Program-made: the position numbers and the translations under genes
Shown here: one piece after another, positions 37,132 to 45,302 of the stretch
Layout: every line of letters begins with the position of its first letter
How positions within the stretch are numbered: the stretch's first letter is position 1
Notes under the pieces: model-generated
Databases searched by the model: none
What the model was told of the DNA's origin: nothing
What the model saw: the letters and a program-made list of their open reading frames with translations, nothing else
DNA from: Hygrocybe punicea
Taxonomy: Eukaryota > Basidiomycota > Agaricomycetes > Agaricales > Hygrophoraceae
Direction: 5' to 3'
DNA length: 64,000 nt
Assembly: GCA_963556145.1 (NCBI GenBank)
Contig: OY744462.1
Span: 2,170,001-2,234,000 of the forward strand

Positions 37132-37689
37132 TGTTACGGATCGCTGTTCTTCAGCAGACTCCGGCAACAATAAGCCAAACGAGGATTGTTATAAGAGGGA
37201 AGCGAGGTACAAACAAATGGAAGAGAGGGGAGTCTGGGTGTCAAGGTAGCGATCAAGGGAAGAGTAGCTAGACTAAACTTAAGGGTACTGACTACAAATG
37301 TCCTTGATTATATACTAGTGAATGACTTCAGGGTCGGCTTCTTCGTCATGCATGGCTGCATGGAGGACAAGCTCCGGGATGAACGGCGTCTTGCTTGGCT
37401 TCGTGGTCTCCACGTTTTGGGGTGCCAACGAGGTGGCCAACGGCTGTATTGTAGGTCTGGTGTCAGCAGACAACTGATCCAATGATTATGCTGTGCGGTA
37501 TTGTTGAGTGCTTGCACAAGCGTGTATGATGTATTGGCGGTGATCAGTTGATGAGGATAGTCATGGGGATTGGGATATCGCTGTTGATTGTCTTCGATGA
37601 TGTTCCGGACCCAGGTTATGACGTTGTCTTGTGACGCTGAGTCAGAGATGGGGTCGGAAGCGGGGGTTAAATCGGGGTAAAACGTAACA
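37132..37689 (-). repeat. Left LTR (3' LTR of the minus-strand element)
   Basis: 558 bp, bounded by TGTTAC and GTAACA. It aligns with 43625-44182 without gaps. I count 15 differences, all transitions and all between CpG and TpG or CpA. Confidence 0.95.
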
Positions 37690-38087
37690 ATACCCCCGGA
37701 ACAAGGGGAATCGTCCCGATTGACCGGTGGGAAAACGGAATCGTACACGGCAGCACAATCGATGAACTCGCGATAGGGATTGACAGGATCATCAGTGAAC
37801 CAGATGGGAACAGTGGGGGACACAGCAGGAGGGGGAGGCCCAATGGGACGCGTGGAATAGAAGGAACGCGGGGCAAAGAAAGGGTCAACGCCGAGATGGG
37901 CGATGGACATCGTGGGGTGGATGGAGCCAAAGGAAGAAGGACGCATGAGGTCAACAGTGAAGTGAACACTACGATCGCAGAGGCGGCGCTTCGAATGAGG
38001 AATACGAAAACGAGGAGGAAGAAGGTGATAATACGGAGAAGAGAACAGTCCATATATACGAAAGCAAAGATTAGGGCAGGCAATCAA
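37308..38087 (-). CDS. Candidate third ORF of the retroelement, running into the LTR
   Basis: It begins at the end of pol, in another frame, and stays open for 260 codons, through the polypurine-like tract and 382 bp into the LTR. It contains MRPSSFGSIHPTMSIAHLG and NVITWVRNIIEDNQQRYPNP. No known domain is visible and it has no clear membrane segment in this frame. The same frame is open in the other LTR. It could be chance openness in a C-rich stretch. Confidence 0.3.
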   Translation of the reverse strand: MIACPNLCFRIYGLFSSPYYHLLPPRFRIPHSKRRLCDRSVHFTVDLMRPSSFGSIHPTMSIAHLGVDPFFAPRSFYSTRPIGPPPPAVSPTVPIWFTDDPVNPYREFIDCAAVYDSVFPPVNRDDSPCSGGIVTFYPDLTPASDPISDSASQDNVITWVRNIIEDNQQRYPNPHDYPHQLITANTSYTLVQALNNTAQHNHWISCLLTPDLQYSRWPPRWHPKTWRPRSQARRRSSRSLSSMQPCMTKKPTLKSFTSI

Positions 38088-41000
38088 TACACGAGGTGAT
38101 CGGGGTTAACGGGATGATCACGGGTAAAGGAAGAAGGAAGAAGAGAAAAATGATGTGGGGTGGAAATGTTATATTCGTGGGAAAGGGCGGCGGAGGGGAT
38201 TGGTGAAGGGAGGCGAAAACAATGGATGATTGGGAAGGCGTAAGGACAGAGTTTTTTGCGGGAGTTGAAATCGAGGTTACCGAGTCCGGTGGTATCGGTG
38301 ATTTGGGCGGGGGCGATGACGGGGGAAGAGATTTTGATGATGGAGGTAATGGCATCAACGGGGGCGGTTTCATAGAGATATGCGTGTGTGATGCCGGGAG
38401 GAAAAAGGTATTTACGGAATTCGTGGTTTTTTGAACCATCAAGGATGAGGGCGGCATTGTGTGGATAAATAGCGAGTAAAATGGAAGAGGAAGAGAAAGG
38501 AGGGATAACGGAAGGGGGGAGAGTGAAAAGGGAATGAAGAGATAAAGAAGAAGGAGCACGGGGATGTAGTCTATGGAAATCGTTGACAAGATCCTGGCAG
38601 TATGCGGTTTCGGATGCGGGAATCCAGGAATCTTCGTCGTGGGGGTAATCGAGCCAATGTACCAAATAATATAACTTGTTACGGCGTATACAGGAATCAA
38701 GGACGTGTTCTATTTCGTAATGATCGTCATTGTCGATAATTTCGGGAGGGGGTCGAAGATGATATTTCTGTTGGATGGGAGAAGAAGGAGGATGGTATGG
38801 GGAAAGGAGAGCAATGTTAAATACAGGGAAGATTTTCCAGGTCTTCGGTAATTTCAATTTGTACGAGGAAGAACCGATTTTGTCGAGAACGGCGAATGGA
38901 CCAAATTTCTGATTGTCGAGCTTCTTGCTCGGTCGATCTGTGGTTAAATTCTTGCCATTCAGCCAGACCTTGTCACCGGGAGAAAAGATGATTTTCTTGA
39001 CATGACTATCATACTTATCCTTCATTGTCTTCTTTGTGACATCCGCTATTTCACCGATTTTTTGCTGTATCGTCTTCATTTGTGTGATGAAGTCATGAAC
39101 GGCTTCATTTGCGATGGGTGTATGTGTGTCGAGGTCGAGACCTGTCCATGGATGTTGCCCTTGTGTCGCGAAGAAAGGAGAAGTTTTGATCGCAGAAGAT
39201 TCACAATTGGCCAATGCAAATTCCGCGAGGGCAAGCCATTCATGCCAATCATCTTGTCAATAATTAGTGAAGAAACGAAGAAAGATTTCAAGTTCCTGGT
39301 TCATTCGTTCTGTCTGTCCATCGGCACGTGGATGATAAGCTGTTGTCGGTCGTCCTTTGATGCCGATCAAGGAATATAATTCGGTGATGAATCGTGAAAC
39401 GAAAACAGAACCACGATCTGAGATGACGAAACGTGGCATGCCAAAGCGTTTGAAGACGTGATCACGGAATAGTCATGCCCATCCTTCCGATGTCAATGTT
39501 GTGTTTGTGGCGATGAATATGGGATGTTTCGATCGTTTGTCGACAACGACCAGAACGGCGTCAAAGCCATGTGATTCCGGTAAGGGACCGATCATGTCGA
39601 CAGAAATCGTATGCCAGTTGTATGGTGGCACATCATGCGGGAAAAGTTGTCCAAGTTGTTTTCCGCATCGTGGTTTGTTCTGTTGACATGCAGTACAACC
39701 AGCGATATACCGGTCTACATCTTCTTGTACGCTTGGCCATGTTGTTGTTCGCGAAATCAACTCGATTGTCTTGTCACGGCTGGGATGGCCAGCGATGGGA
39801 TTGTCGTGGTGTAGGGCAATAATGTTATCGTTCATGGAAGATGTGTGGAGTATTTGTCGAATTGCTTGTTCTGGTGGAACAAACAGTGATTCAGGAAGAC
39901 CAATCATACCTTTATTATCCATTTCTTTTGGTTTATGATCAACACGTCGTGAAAGGAGATCGGCTTTCTTGTTTTGTGATCCTTTGCGATACAATAAGCG
40001 GAAATTGTAGTCCTGCAGGAATGTGATCCAACGAGCTTGTCGTCGAGTAAGATCCTGTGGTTTTCAATAATATTCCAAGTTCAGATGATCAGTAAAAACA
40101 TCGATCTGTTCTTTTGCGCCGAGAAGGAATTGTCACCATTCTTCAAAACTTCGTATGATTGCGAGCAATTCCTTGTCGAAGATCTGGTAATTTCGTTCAG
40201 CCGGTGTCATTGTTGTTGACATGTAAGCTACAGGGCGAAAAAGGCCATCGGGTTGTTCTTGCGACAGGATGGCACCGATTGCGTAATCCGATGCATCGCA
40301 TTCGATGGTGAATTTCTTGTCAGGGACAGGCAAAACGAGGATTGGATCGGTCGTTATGATGGATTTTAAACGATCGAATGCGTTTTGTTGCTCCCCGGTC
40401 CAATCCCATTTTGCTTTTCCCGTTAATTTGTGCAATGGACTCGCAATCTGTGAGAAATTCTCAACAAAATGATGATAAAAGTTCAGAAAACCAATGAAAC
40501 GTTGAAGTTCGGTCTGGTTTGTTGGGACTGGCCAATCGGTGATAGCGTTGGTCTTGATTGGATCCATTTGAACTTGACCATGTCCGACGATGAGACCGAG
40601 ATAATCGACTTTTTCCTTGTCAAATGTACACTTCTTCGGCTTCAAGAATAGATTGTTTTTGCGGAAAATCTTCAGGACTTGTTTTGTTCGTCTTTGGTTT
40701 TCTTTGAGTGACTTTGAGAAAATCAGGATGTCATCCATGTATACCAATAACCATCCTTCACGTATTTCGTAATGGAAGACGTGGTTCATCAGTTGTTGGA
40801 ATGTCGGTGGTGAGTTCTTCAATCCAAAAAACATAACCGTTGGTTCGAACAAGCCTTTTGGTGTCAAAAAGGCGGCTTTGTGTTCGTCACCTTCTTTGAT
40901 GTGGACATTATTGAATCCCCATCGTACATCGAGTTTCGTGAAGTATTTTGCTTCTGCCAATTGGTTGATGATGTCGTTGATCAATGGTAATGGATATTTG

Positions 41001-42358
41001 TCATCGATCATCCATGAGTTCAACCATCGATAATCTTGTATTGGTCGTCGTTCAGCTGCATCTTTCTTCGACACAAAGAAAAAAGGAGAAGCATATGGTG
41101 ATTTTGATGGTCGGATCCATCCTGTCTTCAAGTTTTCATCAAGGAACTTGTCAAGATGTTCTTTTTCACTTGGCGATAACGGATATAACTTGTAATCATG
41201 ATGATCTGGCGCATCCGGTTTCAACGTAATCGCGTGGTCCCATGGCTTTCGTGCTGGCCATTCATCGAAACCGGATGGTTCATATACGTCACGATGTTCA
41301 TGATATGTCTCTGGGACCAACTCTTCGAATGTCTTTTCTTTCTGTTGTTCTTGTGCTTTTATAGTGAGTTCCGTCGACTTCGTCATGAATGAACGAAAAT
41401 GTGCCGGATCCATTGTCTCCTCCATTACTTGGTCGAACCAAAGAGGTCGTTCCCAGACCACGGTATTGAATTCGGTTGATCGTATTGTTGATGGTATGCC
41501 ACAACCAGAAAGACATCGCGAGAACTTGATTTCGTTTTCACGCCAATCGATTTCTGGGTTATGTTTCTTCAACCAATCATAACCAAGGAAAATATCCATT
41601 TTCGCCAATGTTGTTATGGCGAAACGAAGTAATTCTTGATGGTCTCCAAGGCGCATTTGCAACTCGCAATATTCCGTAATTTGTCCTGTCTTTGGTTGTG
41701 TTCCGTCGCTCATGTATGAATTGAATGGGTTCGAATATGGTTTTGTCGGGATGTTATGTGCTTTGACATATCCGACATCGATGGCACAAATTGTACAACC
41801 ACAATCAATTAGGCTTGTCATGGGGTATTGTCATCCATCCTGGGGAACAGAAACAAAACCATGGACCAACAAAGCCATACGGAGTTCGGAGTTCTTTTGT
41901 GTTATTGTGCATATTGATTCCAATATTCGTGGTTTTTGTGGTGGTTCCTGTGGCATATTTTGTATCAGCCATTGTACTGCTTCTGTGATGGGTCGTCGAT
42001 TGAGTGACAAGACAAATCCTGGTGATATCTTTTCCATCCATCGATCGTAGATGTCAAAGTCACTTAGGAGATCAAGGGCATAACCCATTGTGGTCGAACG
42101 AATAGCAACGATCGTTTCTGTCACATTGAATTCCGATTCAATTGTTGTTTTTCTTTTCTCCTTCGAGGGAATTGGTTTCTTTTCTTCGTCTGCAACATGG
42201 GTATCTTGCCACGTGTTGCTTTCTTCTTTCGGCTCCAGTCTCAGTTCGTTGTGGAGGGCTTTGAGTTTGATGAAAACGTTATCAAATTGTTTACATACGC
42301 GTACATCATTCTTGAGTCGTGCGATCATGGCCTCTTGCATTTCACGTCGCTTCGTCAA
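38084..42358 (-). pseudogene. pol polyprotein of the Ty3/Gypsy element, with five TGA stops
   Basis: One frame of about 1,425 codons runs the whole length and is broken only by TGA codons at 41831, 40133, 40064, 39473 and 39257. Domains in order: protease (LIDCGCT, with Cys where Ser/Thr is usual, near 41800); reverse transcriptase (FFGLKNSPPTFQQLMN, YMDD near 40730); RNase H (FTIECDASDYAIGAILS); integrase zinc finger (H-x-H spacing, then CTACQQNK); integrase core with SVDMIGPLP, ISDRGSVF and HPRADGQTERMNQELE; chromodomain (about 38722-38565, YEIEHVLDSC, YYLVHWLDYPHDEDSWIP). An ASCH/PUA-like domain (38482-38205) ends the protein. The frame begins one base back from the gag stop. The stops are consistent with CGA or TGG codons that decayed. 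Confidence 0.9.
38205..38482 (-). other. ASCH/PUA-like domain at the C-terminus of pol
   Basis: After the chromodomain and a Pro/Ser linker, the pol frame encodes ILLAIYPHNAALILDGSKNH followed by EFRKYLFPPGITHAYLYETA. The G-S-K-N-H-E-F-R stretch (38414-38437) fits the G-x-K-x-x-E-x-R signature of the ASCH superfamily. The preceding strand-helix (LLAIYPHNAALIL) and the following YLYETAP strand match the fold's order. ASCH domains are PUA-like and are predicted to bind RNA or modified bases. The domain call is by eye. Confidence 0.65.
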
Positions 42359-43377
42359 AAACCCTCTTGTTTCAACTTCAACGCCGTCAACTCATCCATC
42401 AATGCTGCAATTCGGGCGTCTTTGCCATCATCGTCCTGTTGTTTCGTCGTTTGCGGTATCGTCTGCATTGATCGGATTTGCTGCCGTCCTTGTTGTTCTG
42501 GGCAATTTCGTGAAATATGTCCAAGTTGCCGGCATTTGAAACATATTCCTTTCTTCATATACTCCTGTCGCTGTTCGTCTGTCAAACGTGTGAACATTTG
42601 TTGTCTTGGTTGGGTTCGTCGGGTATCGACGTCCATTGGAACGGATTCCACTTGTGGGCGGGGTGTTGCTGTTTGTTGGGGGCGTGGAATTGTCGTTGTG
42701 GATGTTGTGGTTGGATTATATCGTGTCTTTGTTGTTGTTGCATTCATGGACCGTATCTGGTCCTGACGGCGTCGCCACTGTTGGTCCAACTGAATTGTCT
42801 GCGTTCGCCATTCCTCGACAGTGGTCGGGATCGTCATTCCGGTATAGATTTGATCGATCGATGGTTTGTTCATGTGAAGTTCAATGAGTTGAATGAGATA
42901 ACTGTCATTCAAGATCTCGCCGAGCCCAGCGATACGTCGGAGAGTGTCAAACTCAATCCAAAACTCATCGGCTGTCATCTTTCCCTGACGTAAGTCGTTC
43001 AACTTCATCAACGCATCCTTCCTCTGATCCGGCTTTTCGAAATGCCTTTTGAACTCTTTGGTGAACTCGTCCAACGATCCGAAGTTGATGGGGGAGTGTT
43101 GTAGGGCGATGTCGACGTACTCGTCTGCCCATCGTCCGGCGAGTCCACCTTGTAAGTACGAGAGGATAAAAAGGATTTGTTTTTCCTCGCTGTCGAATGC
43201 GACTCTGTTTGCACGGATATAGATGAAGGCGCTTCGGAAGAATGTTTTGAATCCTTCTTTGTTACCGTCATATTTAGTCGGCGGAGCAATATGAGATTTC
43301 GGAGGTGACGGGGCTGCGGGTGCAATAGTGGTGGTGTCTTGGATATCGTTTGTTTCTTCAGCTGTTTCGTTTGACAT
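42355..43377 (-). CDS. gag of the Ty3/Gypsy element
   Basis: 340 residues from ATG 43377 to TGA 42355, uninterrupted. It has a capsid-like retrotransposon gag region (FKTFFRSAFIYIRANRV, LQGGLAGRWADEYVD, FKRHFEKPDQRKDALMKL), a Thr/Pro/Gln-rich linker and one CCHC zinc knuckle (CFKCRQLGHISRNC), then a short acidic helix. Gag packages the element RNA into particles. The pol frame starts at its stop codon, consistent with frameshift expression. Confidence 0.92.
   Translation of the reverse strand: MSNETAEETNDIQDTTTIAPAAPSPPKSHIAPPTKYDGNKEGFKTFFRSAFIYIRANRVAFDSEEKQILFILSYLQGGLAGRWADEYVDIALQHSPINFGSLDEFTKEFKRHFEKPDQRKDALMKLNDLRQGKMTADEFWIEFDTLRRIAGLGEILNDSYLIQLIELHMNKPSIDQIYTGMTIPTTVEEWRTQTIQLDQQWRRRQDQIRSMNATTTKTRYNPTTTSTTTIPRPQQTATPRPQVESVPMDVDTRRTQPRQQMFTRLTDEQRQEYMKKGICFKCRQLGHISRNCPEQQGRQQIRSMQTIPQTTKQQDDDGKDARIAALMDELTALKLKQEGF
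42358..42364 (-). promoter_or_regulatory. Candidate -1 frameshift site (GGGTTTT) at the gag stop
   Basis: In the gag frame the end reads GAG GGT TTT TGA. The heptamer G GGT TTT fits the X-XXY-YYZ slippery pattern. Slipping back one base continues into the pol frame (TTG ACG AAG), which is open from exactly this point. I did not find an obvious downstream pseudoknot. Confidence 0.6.
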
Positions 43378-43611
43378 TCTGTTTCTGGTGTATGTTTGAT
43401 GAGAAGAAGTAGTTGTTGAAGGAGGAAATGATGACGAGGGGAAAGGCGCGGATCGGAGACTGGTCTGGGTTGCGACGTATTGGTCAAAGTCGTCGTCAGA
43501 GGAATCTGACGTTTCGGGTGCGAGATGATACTCGTCGTCTTGTTCTGAGTCTGGGGTTCGATATCGTCGTGGTTCCAGGGTGTCTTTGGTTTATTGTCGA
43601 GGGAGTAGAGA

Positions 43612-43622
43612 AAGTTTAGTCT
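43612..43622 (-). other. Primer-binding site complementary to the LTR (self-priming)
   Basis: Two bases after the 5' LTR, the element-sense strand reads AGACTAAACTT. It is perfectly complementary over 11 nt to AAGTTTAGTCT in the LTR (43773-43763). This resembles the Tf1 type of self-primed reverse transcription, where the RNA 5' end folds back to prime, rather than a tRNA-primed site. Confidence 0.7.
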
Positions 43623-43624
43623 TA

Positions 43625-44182
43625 TGTTACGGATCACTGTTCTTCAGCGGACTCCAGCAACAATAAGCCAAACGAGGATTGTTATAAGAGGGAAGCGAGG
43701 TACAAACAAATGGAAGAGAGGGGAGTCTGGGTGTCAAGGTAGCGATCAAGGGAAGAGTAGCTAGACTAAACTTAAGGGTACTGACTACAAATGTCCTTGA
43801 TTATATACTAGTGAATGACTTCAGGGTCGGCTTCTTCGTCATGCATGGCTGCATGGAGGACAAGCTCCGGGATGAACGGCGTCTTGCTTGGCTTTGTGGT
43901 CTCCGCATTTTGGGGTGCCAACGAGGTGGCCAACGGCTGTATTGTAGGTCTGGTGTCAGCAGACAACTGATCCGATGATTATGCTGTGTGGTATTGTTGA
44001 GTGCTTGCACAAGCGTGTACGATGTATCGGCAGTGATCGGTTGATGAGGATAGTCATGGGGATTGGGATATCGCCGTTGATTGTCTTCGATGATGTTCCG
44101 GACCCAGGTTATGACGTTGTCTTGTGACGCTGAGTCAGAGACGGGGTCGGAAGCGGGGGTTAAATCGGGGTAAAATGTAACA
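43625..44182 (-). repeat. Right LTR (5' LTR of the minus-strand element)
   Basis: 558 bp, TGTTAC to GTAACA, followed by the second gcctt. It contains the promoter used to transcribe the element toward lower coordinates. An open frame from the interrupted CHAT gene continues through 382 bp of this LTR. Confidence 0.95.
43773..43807 (-). promoter_or_regulatory. LTR TATA box and predicted transcription start
   Basis: On the element strand TATATAA lies at 43807-43801. The 11-nt self-complementary primer begins at 43773, 34 nt downstream of the first T. That spacing fits a start site at the first base of the primer, as self-priming requires. This gives a U3 of about 409 nt and an R plus U5 of about 149 nt. 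Confidence 0.65.
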
Positions 44183-44187
44183 GCCTT
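44183..44187. repeat. Target-site duplication GCCTT, right
   Basis: Identical to 37127-37131. Confidence 0.9.
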
Positions 44188-44790
44188 TAGGAAAAGCTTG
44201 GCAGCACTGCTGGACACCTTGAAGGACATTGCAAGAACAGATTTGACGCCGTGAGCCCTAAACACCTTCGCGATGTTGGCATCATCACCACAGGTCGCTT
44301 GTGCCGACTCGCACGCATTCAACACGCAGAATGGCAACTGGAATTGACGGAGGAGTGCGGCCACGTCCTGCGCCGAAACCTCTTCCGTCTCGTCCGAGTC
44401 TGGCGAGCTGAAGTACAGACTGGCTTGCTTGTTCTTACGCGACACCGCGCTGTGCAGGTCGAAGTGGACGATGTGGAAGTAGCTCAGCCCGCGAATGCGT
44501 GCCGTCTGGTCTAGGTGCTCCTTGAATGCGGCAAATGTGCCTGGCCGAACGATTTCGATGTTGAGGTGGATCAGGCTCACTCGTGCCTTTATATCACGCC
44601 GGATCTGGGCGAGGATGCTGGATGCCATTGAGGGAGAGATGTCGTTGTAGATGGCTGGGTTGCTAGTGATATCTTCTGGCACATGGACAGGTGTAGGTGT
44701 GGAGACTGTGGGTTGGTTGAGTGCAAGCTTGGGTCCGAAAAATGTGAGGAGTGATTTATCTGGCCTTCATTTGATTTGTGCCTTCTGTTC
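44183..44790 (-). pseudogene. CHAT-domain (caspase-like) gene, 5' part, disrupted
   Basis: The frame includes VPEDITSNPAIYNDISPSMA, then a CHAT core with SYFHIVHFDLHSAVS (candidate catalytic His), FCVLNACESAQ (candidate catalytic Cys in the typical NACES context) and AHGVKSVLAMSFKVSSSAAK. CHAT domains are caspase-family proteases or protease-like domains, often found with repeat sensors. The gene is cut at 44183 by the Ty3/Gypsy element, and its remainder lies at 36841-37131. Upstream of about 44760 the CHAT-type sequence stops, so the N-terminus may be missing or fused to the zinc-finger segment next to it. Confidence 0.75.
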
Positions 44791-44799
44791 CGCAATTTT

Positions 44800-44960
44800 T
44801 GTCCTACATGTCTTTGAGGAGCAATGACTCTCTAGGTTCCTTTCCCCACCAGTACCAACATGAATCACCTGGCCACAGTCCGGACAGTCAAGGAAACTGT
44901 CAGCTGAGAATTCCTGTGTGGCCCTGCAATGGTCTTCATATAATGTAGAACTACAAGCTC
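44800..44960 (-). other. Zinc-finger-like segment upstream of the CHAT core
   Basis: The minus strand reads SADSFLDCPDCGQVIHVGTG followed by GERNLESHCSSKTC. This is a C-x-x-C ... H-x-C-type finger, followed by a short stop-containing link to SLLTFFGPKLALNQPTVSTP in the CHAT frame. It may be the N-terminus of the CHAT gene or a separate captured domain. Confidence 0.4.
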
Positions 44961-45237
44961 AAATCTCTTACCTCTTCCTCTTTGCCATGTAACAACTGTG
45001 TAGATTGACGAATAAAAATTTTATTATGATGTATTGATCCATGGACAGCTGGTTCTCGCATGGACAGCTCTTCTTCTCGTTGTGTGCTATGTATGTCCAT
45101 TTTAGGGCACATTTGAACCCAAGTCAGAAAAAAATTTAAGGCCCCCGGCTGGACCCCCCCCCCCCACCCCTGGTTCGGGATTCCCATTCCGCCACCACCT
45201 TGGAACCTGAGAGGGTGATGGTGAGCACCGGAAGAGG

Positions 45238-45302
45238 TCAGCGCCGGGCAAATAAGAATGCGGCTTGTAGCGTCAGATGCTTGCGCACATAGATCTGCCA
45301 GG
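45238..45302 (-). pseudogene. Last codons of the DIRS tyrosine recombinase, with the catalytic Tyr
   Basis: The minus strand reads IYVRKHLTLQAAFLFARR and stops at 45238. This is the conserved end of the tyrosine recombinase, including the nucleophilic Tyr. It is separated from the rest of the gene (from 46607 up) only by the TIR element at 45303-46606. Removing that element restores TWQ-IYVRKH in frame. Confidence 0.75.
45295..45302. repeat. 8-bp target duplication CTGCCAGG, left
   Basis: Identical to 46607-46614 on the other side of the TIR element. Confidence 0.9.

Larger units (their letters stand above)
37132..44182 (-). mobile_element. Complete Ty3/Gypsy chromovirus (7051 bp) inserted in a CHAT gene
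   Basis: Two 558-bp LTRs (37132-37689 and 43625-44182), each beginning TGTTAC and ending GTAACA, bound an internal region coding on the minus strand. A 5-bp duplication (gcctt) flanks the element. The order is gag, protease, reverse transcriptase, RNase H, integrase, chromodomain, then an ASCH-like domain. This order with a chromodomain after integrase defines a chromovirus. The element reads like a recently active copy damaged by five nonsense codons but no indels in pol. It copies itself through RNA, and chromodomains of this group can guide integration to marked chromatin. Confidence 0.95.

Noticed and set aside
37667..38083. Hydrophobic 138-codon frame after pol, resembling a membrane or envelope-type protein
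   Set aside because: It overlaps both the end of pol and the other open frame, has repetitive Leu/Ser/Pro composition and no signal for expression; more likely a shadow of a C-rich strand.
41831..41833. Read-through of TGA as a recoding signal in pol
   Set aside because: Five separate TGA codons in one frame make programmed recoding implausible; CpG decay explains them better.
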